Origin: Bugula neritina
Taxonomy: Eukaryota > Bryozoa > Gymnolaemata > Cheilostomatida > Bugulidae
NCBI GenBank assembly: GCA_964035545.1
Contig: OZ037773.1
Location: forward strand, 124,001 to 188,000
Direction of reading: 5' to 3'
Length of the DNA: 64,000 bases
A program made the translations under genes and the position numbers. The notes beneath the pieces are model-generated. The model was not told the origin of the DNA. It worked only from the letters and a program-made list of their open reading frames with translations, and searched no databases. The number at the start of each line of letters is the position of its first letter. The first letter of the stretch is position 1. Positions 20,268 to 31,021 of the stretch are shown here, one piece after another.

Positions 20268-21407
20268 CAGGGTTGGGGTAATTGTAATTTGTAATTGTAA
20301 TTGGTTGTAATTAATTACATTTTTTCAAGTAATTGAATGTAATTTGTAATCAATGTATAAAAATGTAATTGTAATTGTAATTAATTACATTGCTAATGTA
20401 ATTGAATTTTACAATTACTTTATAATTACATGTCAATTACTTCAAACTTCTAAATCTTGAAAAAAATCATTCTTTTCCTACCATATCTACTGTTAAATAA
20501 CAAGTTCAGATTAAGTCAATATAGCATAGGGTCATTCCATGCTAACTCACCACATGGCCGGTGCCTTTGTGTCTCAGAGTTTGTTCATATTTACACCAAA
20601 TAGGCCTACATATGTCTTGAGTACTCTTCTTAAATATTTTTGGCCTGACAGAAATTTTTTTGAGAAATGACTACATTTGTGGACAAAGGTTGGGAAAAAC
20701 TTTAAGGAAAATTGGTGATTTCTACTTTTAGAGCAATTTATAAATGTCTATATCTCAATCATTTTTCTAGACTGAGTCTTAAAATTTGCTGTGGGATTTG
20801 ATAATACCTATCAACTTGCACTAGTAGCAACACGGGAAAATTTTTGTAAATTTTGAAAAAATTTTAAATATCCCCCACATCAATTTTTAAGGCTCAGTCT
20901 AAAAAAATGGTAGAGATATAGACATTTATAAGTTGGTATAAAAGTAGAAATCACAAATTTTCTTAAAAAGATTTCCGAACCTTTGTCCACAAATGTAGTA
21001 ATTTCTCAAAAAAGTTTTTGTGTCATGTCAGAAATATTCACGAATAGTACATCGGACATGTGTAAATATAAGCAAAATCTGAGAAGCAAAGGCGTGGGAC
21101 CCCTTAAAATTTGGTTGATTTGACATGGATTGACCCTATAGTGTCACTATTGGGAACAAAGGAGGTTCACCACTGTCAACATTGCCCCTGGTAGTTGGAC
21201 CCTAGAAGTGACATTGTATAACTTCTAGTTATCCCTTGTGAGAACAAAAGTAATTGTAATTGTAATTAATTACATTACCATGTAATTGTAATTGTAATTA
21301 ATTACATTACCTTTTAACTGTAATTATAATTGTAATTGTAATTGACAAATCTTCATGTAATTGTAATTGTAATTAATTACATTTACATGTAATTGACCCC
21401 AACCCTG
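20268..21407. mobile_element. hAT-like non-autonomous element with 8-bp target duplication
   Basis: 1140 bp with termini CAGGGTTGGGGT / ACCCCAACCCTG and flanking GTGTATGT at 20260-20267 and 21408-21415. The paralogous site 51273-51280 has one GTGTATGT and no insert. Both ends carry tandem TAATTGTAAT repeats, and the centre is a large imperfect palindrome of about 300-bp arms (20690-21010). No transposase is visible. Confidence 0.93.
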
Positions 21408-21736
21408 GTGTATGTTGCCTAGGTAAAATACTTGCCTATTCAAGTATTTTTGAGTCATTGGTTTTAATTATCTGAAACTTGGTTAGTCTGTGACTTGGTT
21501 TGCTTTGACTAACTGTTACCTCAACATGACTCTGGTCACACTGCTCTCTGTTGTACACACCAATTCATCAGCGCTCATTTGGTAGGCAACTTCATACAAT
21601 ATAATAATAGCATTAGCTTATATAAATTTCTCTCTTTTTAGCATTACTTTTCCCTGGCAAGTTAATTAGCTACTGTATATCTCAGTCTATGAGCCAGTAT
21701 GTATAATGTTTCCTATGATTTGTTGTTTTCAGGAAA

Positions 21737-24700
21737 ATGAAACTTTCCTGGATAACCATTTTCAAAATACTTCTAGCATCTAGCTACACACTTGGTGAGT
21801 TTATATTTTTAAAGCTAACATCTCCAGTGTTTGTTAAATCTGGTTCTTGATTTTTAATGAATCGCTCTAATGACAGCTCTATTCCCTTCAGATATGATTC
21901 CTATGCTTACACAACTGTAAATAACGAAATGCCTTATTTCAACTTGTAATGTTTGTGAAATTCTAATGTGGCTGTTGGCTAGTTTAGCAGTGATTTTTTG
22001 ACGTTTTTTATGCACCTACAGAGACTTTCAATAAATAAAACATATCGATTAAAGATACTGAAAAACATCTACCGGTACTTAGTTTAAAAGAGTTCCTTCT
22101 GTTTTGTTGCCTTTTTATGCAGTACATGATGTCATAGGTCATGCAGTATTCCCAGTTTAAATCAGTTTAAATATATAGCAACAGACCTACACATACCTAT
22201 ATAACGTTATATTGATTGCTAAACATGAAATAATAGATAATATGAATTCTTTGGAATAATATTCCAATTTTTACGAATTTTTGTGAGACAAAAAGACAGT
22301 ATAATTCATTAAAAATAGACATTATCTTTAATGAATAGTTATTAATGAAATATTTTTTCTAATAACAAAAAGTATAGAAAATGAAAAATTATTACCTTAA
22401 TGCAGATCAAAGGAATTTATTTATGTGCTAACTGCTAAATAACAAGCAATTGATCTAAATTTATTTAAATGTTTATATATTCCAATAAGATTCAAATAAT
22501 TTGCACAAAAAAATATATTTTACAAAAAATAAATAAATAGTGTCCAACTGGGAAGTGTCTATCTTGGGATCACACCTTTTAATATATTTATAGTCTTAAA
22601 AATGTTCGAAGGATTTAATTAATCATCTTGGTTATCAATATATTTGCGTTGTTCGTTTTTGAAAAAAATGTTTTGTAGCAGTCATAAGAAGTTGTGAGAG
22701 TTGGACAAGAATTTTGATTTGTTTTGTTTTTTATCAAAGTGTTACATAACAGCCAGGATAAGTTGGACAAGATTCATTTTTCCTTTTTGCAATGTAGGTT
22801 CTGGTGAGCTAAACTGTTGAATCTATTTATGTTTAGCTCAACCATCTACAGAGATAGACTACAGTACTCCAAGCTCACCTGACTTCTATAAAAATGAGAA
22901 GATAACTTTCACATGTGAGGCAACTGGTTATACTGATCTGAGAAGCTTACGGTTACGATATGAAGCTGATGGAGACAGTAAAGTCTACAGAAGTGTATGT
23001 GGTCGAAGTCCTGATGATGACACAGTATGGATTAGTATATCAACTCCAGATATTATTACTGTCTCTGGAATAGAAGGACCTGGAGTCAGTAATGCACACT
23101 GTAACTCAGATGGTAAACCTGAAGGGTTCTCTCTTTCTGTACAACTCACTGCAACTGATTCATCACTCAGAGGGAAGTTCTACTGTAGAGGGTTTGAAGG
23201 AGGAAGTGTGGGAGAAATTCTCTCCTCAGAAGTTTCAATGGAAGTCAAAGGTGAACACTTCAAACTAGTTTCTTTGGTCACTGATAGCCTTTATATACCA
23301 CTTTAGCATTTTCTAGTACAACTTCTCATAGTTTTTACCAACTTCCTGCTTCCTCCTCATAGACAAATTTAACTGTTCCCAAGATTGGTATTGTTGGTAT
23401 TAAAATAGTATGTTTGGTATGCATTATATGGATAGTGGATAGTATTTGTTTTATTTGGCCTTTGTTGGATGATTCTGTCCAATATCTCATGAGAAGATCT
23501 AATGATAAAATTCAACTTATCCCATGATGATGGTGGTTAGTTAAATCAAAATAGTATATTTACTATCGTTGTTGGGTAGAGGACAAATTTTAGTTTATTA
23601 TACCTTTGTTGGAGATTTTCTGGTCAGAATCACATAAGGATATCTGGTTGGCATGTAGTTTTAAATAACTGTTATCATAGACAGACTTGGAATGTTGCAG
23701 TGTTGCTGTTTAAATTTACACTTTTTATTGCTACAATTTACCCAGAATATAGCACATGGTCTTTACTGCAGTCCTAACCTAATTTACAATACATTGATGC
23801 ACCTGTATTTGAAAATGTATATTATGCACTCTTTCATTCTACAGTTGCACCCACTGGCATATCACTTAATAAACCAGCAACTATTATAGAAGGAGAAGAA
23901 TTTACCTTTGATTGTAACTCTACAGGAGCAGATCCTGTGTCAGTCTATGAATACAGTAAGTATATACATGTCTAAATGTTATGCAACAAGCTTTCCCCAC
24001 CTTTCTATCTAAGAAACTAGAAACAAATTAAGTTATAAATGCATTGAACAACAAACTAGGTTTTAGTTTAGCTAATTATTGTTATACAAGTGATGTAATA
24101 TGCAGTGCTCCCTCCATATCTCAGAGCTCTCCATTCCTAACAAAGAAACATAGGACATGAGAAGAACTTGAATTCCCTTTTTGTGACTTATGTATATGTG
24201 TGTATATAAAAACAAAATGTCGGTATTTAACTGTTCGGTGAGTTAAATCTGGTATTCTGCCATGTCACAGATAGGGGTATCAGACCAGCAGGTTTGGAGG
24301 GAGCACTGTATTCCTATTTAATTATATAAATATTTGAATGTTGTAAAACTCTGAGAATATTATCTAATGAGTTTACAATAGTTTATAAATCAGTTTGCTA
24401 TAATAGATTGAAATGTAAGAAGTTAGATGATTGGACAAAAAGTGTCTACAGTCTTTTTCAGTTTCTATTAAATAACCAATAATCTTCCTCAACCACAAAC
24501 TAACTCGCCTGTTATATCGTGAATTATTTTATTAAAATTAAGCTGGAACTAAATTCTTCTTGCTGAAAGAAGGTGTAAGGCTGATTTAGCAACTGTAACA
24601 GAAAATTTTTTGAATTGCTTTTTTAAGTATTGCAGGAAAGTAGAAAATGTGCATAAATAAGTCCTGAGAAAATTTACCATATAATTGTGATTGTAGGCTG

Positions 24701-26131
24701 TATTTATACTTTTTACTTCTTCCCTAGTAGTTTTCTTGCCTGACACACTTCACTTATGCAATATTAAAATATTCTTATATCTGTTAGTTTTCGTTTGCAT
24801 ACTGATTTATAATGAATTTTGTTCGAGTATGTGCCGAAATGATTTGGGATTTCTGATTGCATGAAAATCAAATTTTCAGTCGGCTTTACCTTTACCATCC
24901 AACCTCAAAACAGAATGTAAATGAAAACTAACATATTATCATAACAATCTTTCAGTACTGCATAAGTGAAGTGTGCAGGGAGTCTTTAAAGAGTTTGCAT
25001 ACATGGACATATTTTATTTATCAGAGGTAAATGGTAACACAGTGGCTGAAAAATATACTCCCACAGAGACAGACAGAGCTGGACTAACTTTATCCTGTAC
25101 AGATACGAAACATTCTAACTGGAAGGGAGGGAATACTGAACAAACTGTTGCCATCACACCACAGTGTAAGTAAGCACCATCAATATTTTTCTTGTTATAC
25201 CTACTGTTTGAATGTGAAATTTCCAGTTGACATGTAAGGTGCTAGACCAGGGGTGTCCAACCTTTCAAAGGGAGTGCCTCTGAAGGGGAATATTCCAGTG
25301 GCAAGACCCATATTTTAAACTTCAGTTTGAACTGGGTACCGCAGCGTCAGTTATTTTTAGATAGTTTATTCTAAAGTCTTATTTATCAGTACAAAGTAAA
25401 GTCCCAATAGTTACTGCATACTACATTTTGTAGCATTTATATGAATAATACATTTAAAAGGTGCTTTTTCTCTCAAATTCATATATGTGTGAAAAATAGT
25501 TTTATTTGTTATGCCTTTGAGAGCCACATAAATGTAGGCTGGGGGCCACATCCGGTCCTGGGGCCTCCTGTTAGACAGCCCTGTGCTATGAATTTTATTT
25601 TTGTAGACTTGGATAGAAAGGCTGATGCTCCAGATCCAATTGTGAAAGAATTTAACCCTGGACATTCTGATGCTAGACTAGATTGTAGCCAACATGTGGA
25701 TGCCAACCCACCACCCTCTACGTTCACTTGGACATATAATAGAGTTGTGACAACTGAATCATCCAATCAGCTGACTCTAATTCCTCAGACAAACGGTGTA
25801 ACAGAAACAGCCGAATGTACAGCTGAAAATGGCTTATGTAAGAATTAGCACTTATACAAATGAATGAGAATTGTAAATTTTTTTCTAATTTCCTAATGTT
25901 AGTTGTAGATGTTTTTTAAGTTAAAACTTTTTTTTTCTTGAAAATTTCTTTAAATCGGTTTCAGCAAAGACAGTGACTATCAAATGGGACATAATGTGGA
26001 AGGATACTGCCACAATACCCCCTACAACCCCCACTACAACTGCTGTGAACAAGGGAGGTCTGATAGGTGGCATACTTTCTACTTTCATTGCAGTGATAGT
26101 TGCAGTAGTAGTCTCAGGAGTGGTTAGATAA
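21737..26131 (+). CDS. Ig-domain membrane receptor gene 1, cytoplasmic tail lost by a stop codon
   Basis: Exons, all phase 1: 21737-21794, 22837-23250, 23845-23955, 25025-25165, 25607-25837, 25965-26131, each bounded by AG and GT. The 373-residue product has a signal peptide ([19 protein letters not shown]); Ig-like domain 1 on one exon (FTCEATG...FYCRGF, with an extra Cys pair); domain 2 split over two exons (FTFDCNST...LSCTD); domain 3 (ARLDCSQ...AECTA); a Thr/Pro stalk; and a helix GGLIGGILSTFIAVIVAVVV. TAA at 26129 follows GVVR; the paralogue reads AAA (Lys) there. An AG just before the ATG suggests a 5' UTR intron. Predicted: a surface protein without signalling tail. It could equally be an early pseudogene, but every other exon is open. 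Ligand unknown. Confidence 0.8.
24103..24308. mobile_element. Small inverted-repeat element in intron 3 of receptor gene 1
   Basis: Ends CAGTGCTCCCTCCA / TGGAGGGAGCACTG are inverted repeats 206 bp apart, hAT-like in form. The target duplication is not clear. It is not seen at the corresponding place in gene 2. Confidence 0.65.
25248..25583. mobile_element. hAT-like MITE in intron 4 of receptor gene 1
   Basis: Ends CAGGGGTGTCCAAC and GTTAGACAGCCCTG are imperfect inverted repeats. Flanks TGCTAGAC and TGCTATGA share five bases, a decayed 8-bp duplication. The intron of gene 2 lacks it. Confidence 0.65.
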
Positions 26132-28540
26132 TCAAAAGGTATGATTTTGTTATCCATTGCTAGAATTATAATAGATTATTATAAAATGTAATCGGTGCTA
26201 AGAAACCAAGTCATACATTGCATAAAAAGTAGTTGCAGCAAATACAAACTGCCACTGTGTAAAAAAAGGGCGTGGAGTTGCTAAATGGCAATTGTGACTG
26301 GATACTTTTCTCACCATCACTAGCAGTATTTGCTGGGAATAGTAGCAGCAAATAGTTACTTATCACTCTTTGTATAGGCTGATCCACCAGAAAATCAATA
26401 ATAAATATTGACACAAAAACTGACATATTGTAGTAAATTTATGCTATTCACTAATTATGCAGGCATATAAAACGAAAGCTGAAAACTGCCAACATAGAGT
26501 ATTGATAGCCTTTATTTAGTAAGAATTATACATGAGTTAAATACAGTACACAAGTGTGAAGAATTACATAACTTGACAAATAATAAGCATGCAACCTAAC
26601 TATTCAAGCATTACTATTCAACTGCTGATGCACCTGCTTATAATCTCACATTATTAGCTCCATCCCAAAGCATTAGCTGCAGCTACTGATGCAAGTTGCT
26701 AATGTTTGTATCATCATTAGCTCCATTCTAATTGGTTGATCCCATTCATTTTTCACAGAAGTAGCGTAACAATGTAGGCAGTACTAGGCCGAGTGTAGCT
26801 TAGTGTATCCAAGACATGAGAGCAGTGGAGTAATTATAAGAGTTGCCCTTCCGATATATCATAAATCACCACAATATATAACACCTCAGCAACAATAGAA
26901 GGATGACGAACTGTTGAAAACAAACAATATCCAATTGCCTACCATCATAGATCATCTACTTGGCTTATACTGTTCAACTAGCCTGCCTTTGAGTTTTGAG
27001 TAATATCTATACCACAGCAATTGGGCAAATGTGATTGGTCACTTGAATTTCACTCATTTCGATCAAGTGGCATAATTTTAAGATTGGAAAATCTTATTAG
27101 TGTGGCCTTAATCCAACCTATTTTGTCCCATTCAGTTTCTAATTGTCAAGATTTTATTGTCTCTTTGATCTCATTTCAGTATCCTGATTATCAATATCTA
27201 CTGAACTTCTTTATAAGTATTCCTCCACTTTTGACAGCAACTTTTCAGTTCAGTCACTTCTATTTTTATGTGCAATGTTTGTATTTGATTTGAAATTAAA
27301 CCAATTGATAATACAGTCAAATTTCTTACTCAAACTATCATGATCTTTAGTTGATTAAATTTGCTTTTATCAACTTTTTCAACAGTATTGTTTTTACTGG
27401 TACAGTTCGCTCCATTCAAATGTAACCATGTAACATTAGGCTTCAAACTTTTCAACCAGCTCAACTCTACACTGTATTTTCATGGCTGCTCATTATGCGA
27501 ATGAATGCCCTTACCGATCATTTATGGTTTGCATTAACTTATAGTTGGAGTTTTATTCAATGCAACTATTTCTCTTGGCCAATTTTTTTATGGAGCCTGT
27601 GCACAAAATGTATCATTAGGCAATTGTTTCTGATTGGTCTGTGTGTTACGTTAGTTTATAATAACATTATTTGTCATTTGCAGAAAACAAACTCCAAAAT
27701 GATGAGATTAAGGGAGACTCCAAAAGAACGAGATGAGAGTTTCACTGTGTGTCTGCAGATACACTACCGGTTGATAAAATCTCACTCATTTTCACTGAAG
27801 ATACAAAATAAATATTGGGTGACTGCCAAATTTCTCTATACCAAGAAATGCATTTGGAATTTGAAGTTTTTACTCTGTAGATTATTTAGCTATTGAAACT
27901 ATTTGCTTTTTATGATTGTGATTTGCTTCATGTTTTTTCCTGTTTCATTGCATGTATTGTTCAAAATGACTACAATATCATTTTACACTCTGTACCAAAA
28001 TAATGATCAATAAATTGTTAACAGTTTTATGCATACCTTGATACAAATACTTTTATTTAAAACTCATGAAACATACCTCCCAAATTTAAAGTTGAAATCA
28101 TACAATTAATCACTAAAATCCATGTTAAGCAAGGTTTCCAACAATATCTAAGGAATGCTTTGCAGATTTGAGAGATCTTCTGAACAATATAGCATACTGA
28201 AAGTTAGCAAAAATTACAGCAACTAAAATTGCTGTCATTAAAATAATAATGATAATTAATTTGTACAAATACATAAACAGATTAACAGTAAGTGTGTTTG
28301 GTACTAATATATATAGTTCATAAAACTGTTGTTGAGCTCTTTTATCAAAATATAACTAAATTATTTATACAGAACAATCAATCCAAGAAAGAATAAAAAA
28401 GTTTATCAAAAACCCAACAAACAGTAACAGGAAACAAAACAAAAAGTAGTTGTATAATTGAAGATGAAAAAGAATCCAACTAAGTTATACATTGCATGCA
28501 GATAAACTAGTTTATTAAAAAAATGTAGTGAGGTTATAAA
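26132..28540. other. Intronic and intergenic region downstream of receptor gene 1
   Basis: A+T-rich. Parts align with 56140-58260 of duplication copy 2. Apart from the tail exon at 27684-27736 no gene is supported; open frames at 27021-27293 and 27495-27896 show no family features. Confidence 0.6.
27684..27736 (+). pseudogene. Orphaned cytoplasmic-tail exon of receptor gene 1
   Basis: Follows a CAG acceptor (TTGTCATTTGCAG) and, in the expected phase, reads ENKLQNDEIKGDSKRTR then TGA. It aligns with 57999-58054 of gene 2, including the position of the terminal TGA. Because the preceding exon now ends at a stop, this exon should no longer be translated. Confidence 0.65.
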
Positions 28541-28544
28541 ATTT

Positions 28545-28626
28545 TTCAAACCCACCCACCCCTCACCGGGGTTGGAACCTGAGACCCCCATTTCTCAAGC
28601 AAGTGCTAACCAGTACACCACATGTA
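28545..28626 (-). ncRNA. tRNA-derived SINE-like sequence
   Basis: On the minus strand an A-box-like TGGTTAGCACT and a B box GGTTCCAACCC sit about 23 nt apart, followed by a T-run. It does not fold into a convincing full tRNA. Likely a SINE head or tRNA pseudogene. Confidence 0.5.
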
Positions 28627-29132
28627 TGACTGGGTAGTCTCATCACCGAACATGCATATGTATATACACATACACAGAATGATTCAAGCGTAAATCTCTT
28701 TGAAATGGCAATAATTTTATGCATCCAGCTCACTAAAAGTATGAAGTTGATGATTATCTCCTCTCATTTCAATGATAATTTAGTTGCAGGCAACTGTTTG
28801 ACTGCAAACTGTTCTTGAATAAATTCACCTGCAGTAATCAGCCTCTGCACTTCTTCATGCAAAACAGCTTGGACTTCTGCTTCTTTCCATTTCTTGAACC
28901 TCAAAGGTTTTCTTTCTACTAACACAACAATGCTACTAAGAACCACCCACAATACCTTTACAGACGACTACTTCTTGTACTAGTAGAAAACTCAATGCTC
29001 ATTGCCTGTACTCAAAATAAAACTTTGAACACTATTATTCAAGAAAAAAAATTAAAAAAAACCTTAACAAATTTATTTAATGAAATCCATAACCCTGCTA
29101 AATTAACAATTGTTTTTGCCAGAGACAGATAT
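28627..29132. other. Unassigned interval
   Basis: A 62-codon minus-strand frame (28764-28952; KKWKEAEVQAVLHEEVQRL) looks helical, but I do not recognise it and it has no supporting context. Otherwise nothing is seen. Confidence 0.4.
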
Positions 29133-29505
29133 TGTAATGGTTAGAGGAAGTATACCCCCCAGTACCCCCTGCTAAGCATGACTATAGATTACAGTGAAAC
29201 TAACATCAAGGACGACAACTCCGCAAACCCTTGCTGCATGTCTATGTGATGCCCTATTAGTAACTACGGATGACACCGCTGGAATCTATGTCATCCAATC
29301 GGAATCTACTCTGTGTATATAAGCAATGCCTCCCTCTGCCCACAGCAGTCTTGGACAGTAGTAGTAGATAACTAGTTAATTACATGTAGCGCTCTACGTT
29401 TGATACTTATGTTGCTTTTCTGATTGTAATTGTGATTTTTATCATCTTACGTAATTAATTATAATATAGTTATTCATCGAACACTCAACTAGCTCGGTTA
29501 CTTCT
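29133..29505 (+). repeat. Possible partial LTR
   Basis: Begins TGTAATGG directly after ATAT, as G1 LTRs do, and carries a CCAAT motif and a TATATAAG box near 29315. The body does not match the G1 LTR and no end or partner is found. Confidence 0.35.
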
Positions 29506-29510
29506 ATAGG

Positions 29511-29640
29511 GAAAGAGAAAGGGAAGGGAAGGGAGGGGAGGGGAAGAGAGGGGGAGAGAGAGGGAGAGAGGGGGAGAGAGGGAGAGGGGAGAGGGGGGTG
29601 AGAGAGGGAGAGAGTGTGTGTAAGGGGAGAGTGTATGGAA
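29511..29640 (+). repeat. Purine-rich (GGGAGA)n tract
   Basis: About 120 bp of nearly pure G and A on the plus strand, with a triplex or G-rich structure possible. Confidence 0.9.
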
Positions 29641-29707
29641 GAATACAGAGTAAATGTTCAATCAGAAATTCAGGACATATAGTATAGCCATACAGACACC
29701 ATGATAT

Positions 29708-30051
29708 TGTAATGGGATTACGTAGCATAATAATGGAGTCGTCCCCTTTTGTGTGGAATACTTATAACTATGTTCTACTATCCAATCAGAGGGACCGGAA
29801 GGCAAGGTTCCGGTCAAGTGACTGTACGCGGGTTAGCTAGCAGAAACCATGTGTTGTTGAGAGCAGGGGCTCGTAGTAGTAACATGCGTTTATAATTGAT
29901 TGATGTATTGTGGTTTTGATGTAATGTTATAATTATGTTTATCGAGTAAAATAAAGGTTATCGTACGCAAGCCAAACTAGTGATTGCTAGTTAAATTGAA
30001 ACTAAATACGCAGGCAATCCACGCTTGATAATTGTGCTAAGACTCACAACA
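29708..30051 (+). repeat. 5' LTR of G1-A (344 bp)
   Basis: TGTAATGGG...CACAACA. U3 has CCAAT followed by a perfect palindrome ACCGGAA-N7-TTCCGGT (29794-29814) and TCAAGTGAC. AATAAAG near 29951 is the likely polyadenylation signal. Confidence 0.92.
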
Positions 30052-30052
30052 G

Positions 30053-30071
30053 TGGTGGCAGCGGTGGGATT
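30053..30071 (+). other. Primer-binding site (tRNA-Leu) of G1-A
   Basis: TGGTGGCAGCGGTGGGATT, 19 nt complementary to the tRNA-Leu 3' end including CCA. Confidence 0.78.
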
Positions 30072-30085
30072 TCGCGTATATCAAG

Positions 30086-31021
30086 ATGACAGAAAGAGGC
30101 ACAGAGCTACCTATTCGGAGGAATGAAGGTGAGGAAGATAACGTTGCTATACCTATAGAACCAGAAGTGAGAGTGCATAGGGAATGTTATGAGGAGAAGT
30201 ACCAGCTGAGGGTGCCCACCTTCTCAGGTGAGGAGCCAGTAGAGCAATTCGTCCAAGAATTCCAAGATGTAATGGAGGTTGCACAGTGGCCACCCAGAAT
30301 AGCAATGCTCAAGCTCAGGATGGCGCTGTCAGACAAGGCCAAGCCATACGGAGTGGGGCCAGACATTGATCGAATCTTTGCTTCCCTGCGGGCCCGTTTT
30401 GGTATCTCCGCTGTAGATGCGCGGGCCCGTCTCCAAAGACTGCGGCGTGATCCTCACACGCCGCTACAAGAGCACGCTACCACGGTAATGAGGCTGGCGC
30501 AGATCGCGTTCCGCGATCTGCCGCAAGCAAACCGTGAGAGGTATACTTATGATGCCTTCATGCAGTCCATCAACGACTTGGGAATCCATCCCCAACTCCT
30601 GGCGAGGGGAGTCACCACAGTCGAAGGTGCGCTTGCAGAAGGGGAGGCTTACCTTCTGGCCAGCCAGCTGCACCGGAGCCGTGTGACTTCTCGCCAGGTG
30701 GACATGGAGCCCTCCGCTGCTCCTACCGCTTCTCACGCGGAAACTCCAGCGGTGGCCAAGGTGACGCAGATGACGGTGGCATCGAAGGTCGCACAAATGA
30801 CCTACATGCTAGCCGAATTGGTCTCCGCCTTGGCCCCTCTAAGCCAGCTAGACACCACCCGTGAGCTTGACGGGCTACCGGTACAGTCGCCTGGTAGAGG
30901 ACACCCCTCTTGCTGGGAGTGCGGAAGACCAGGACACTTCCAGAAACACTGCCCCCGACTTCAACCAGGGTTAAACTACGACGGCCCGCGGATGCTCCCA
31001 CATCCGGCGGGCCGCCGTTAA
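30086..31021 (+). CDS. gag: Gag polyprotein of G1-A
   Basis: 311 residues with intact capsid-like region and CCHC knuckle (CWECGRPGHFQKHC, residues about 281-294). It starts at the first ATG after the primer site. Its TAA is followed by an open frame in the same phase that runs on into protease, so stop-codon readthrough is a second possible route to the pol product besides the -1 slip site 46 nt upstream. Confidence 0.9.
   Translation: MTERGTELPIRRNEGEEDNVAIPIEPEVRVHRECYEEKYQLRVPTFSGEEPVEQFVQEFQDVMEVAQWPPRIAMLKLRMALSDKAKPYGVGPDIDRIFASLRARFGISAVDARARLQRLRRDPHTPLQEHATTVMRLAQIAFRDLPQANRERYTYDAFMQSINDLGIHPQLLARGVTTVEGALAEGEAYLLASQLHRSRVTSRQVDMEPSAAPTASHAETPAVAKVTQMTVASKVAQMTYMLAELVSALAPLSQLDTTRELDGLPVQSPGRGHPSCWECGRPGHFQKHCPRLQPGLNYDGPRMLPHPAGRR
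30970..31014 (+). promoter_or_regulatory. Gag-pol -1 frameshift signal of G1-A
   Basis: G TTA AAC, 5-nt spacer, then arms CGGCCCGC/GCGGGCCG and GGATG/CATCC. In this family the -1 frame closes at 31263, before protease. Confidence 0.65.

Larger units (their letters stand above)
10463..27800. repeat. Segmental duplication, copy 1 (interrupted)
   Basis: Sequence from GTTAGTGACTAT at 10463 to about 11110, and again from 17917 onwards, is collinear with 47222-58260, in introns and intergenic DNA as well as exons. It carries Ig-receptor gene 1. The break is filled by the G3 element and lacks about 1.3 kb found in copy 2. Similarity fades after the conserved terminal TGA exon near 27736. Confidence 0.85.

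Noticed and set aside
28764-28952. Small helical protein of 62 residues
   Set aside because: No family features, no conserved copy and no splice context; not called as a gene.
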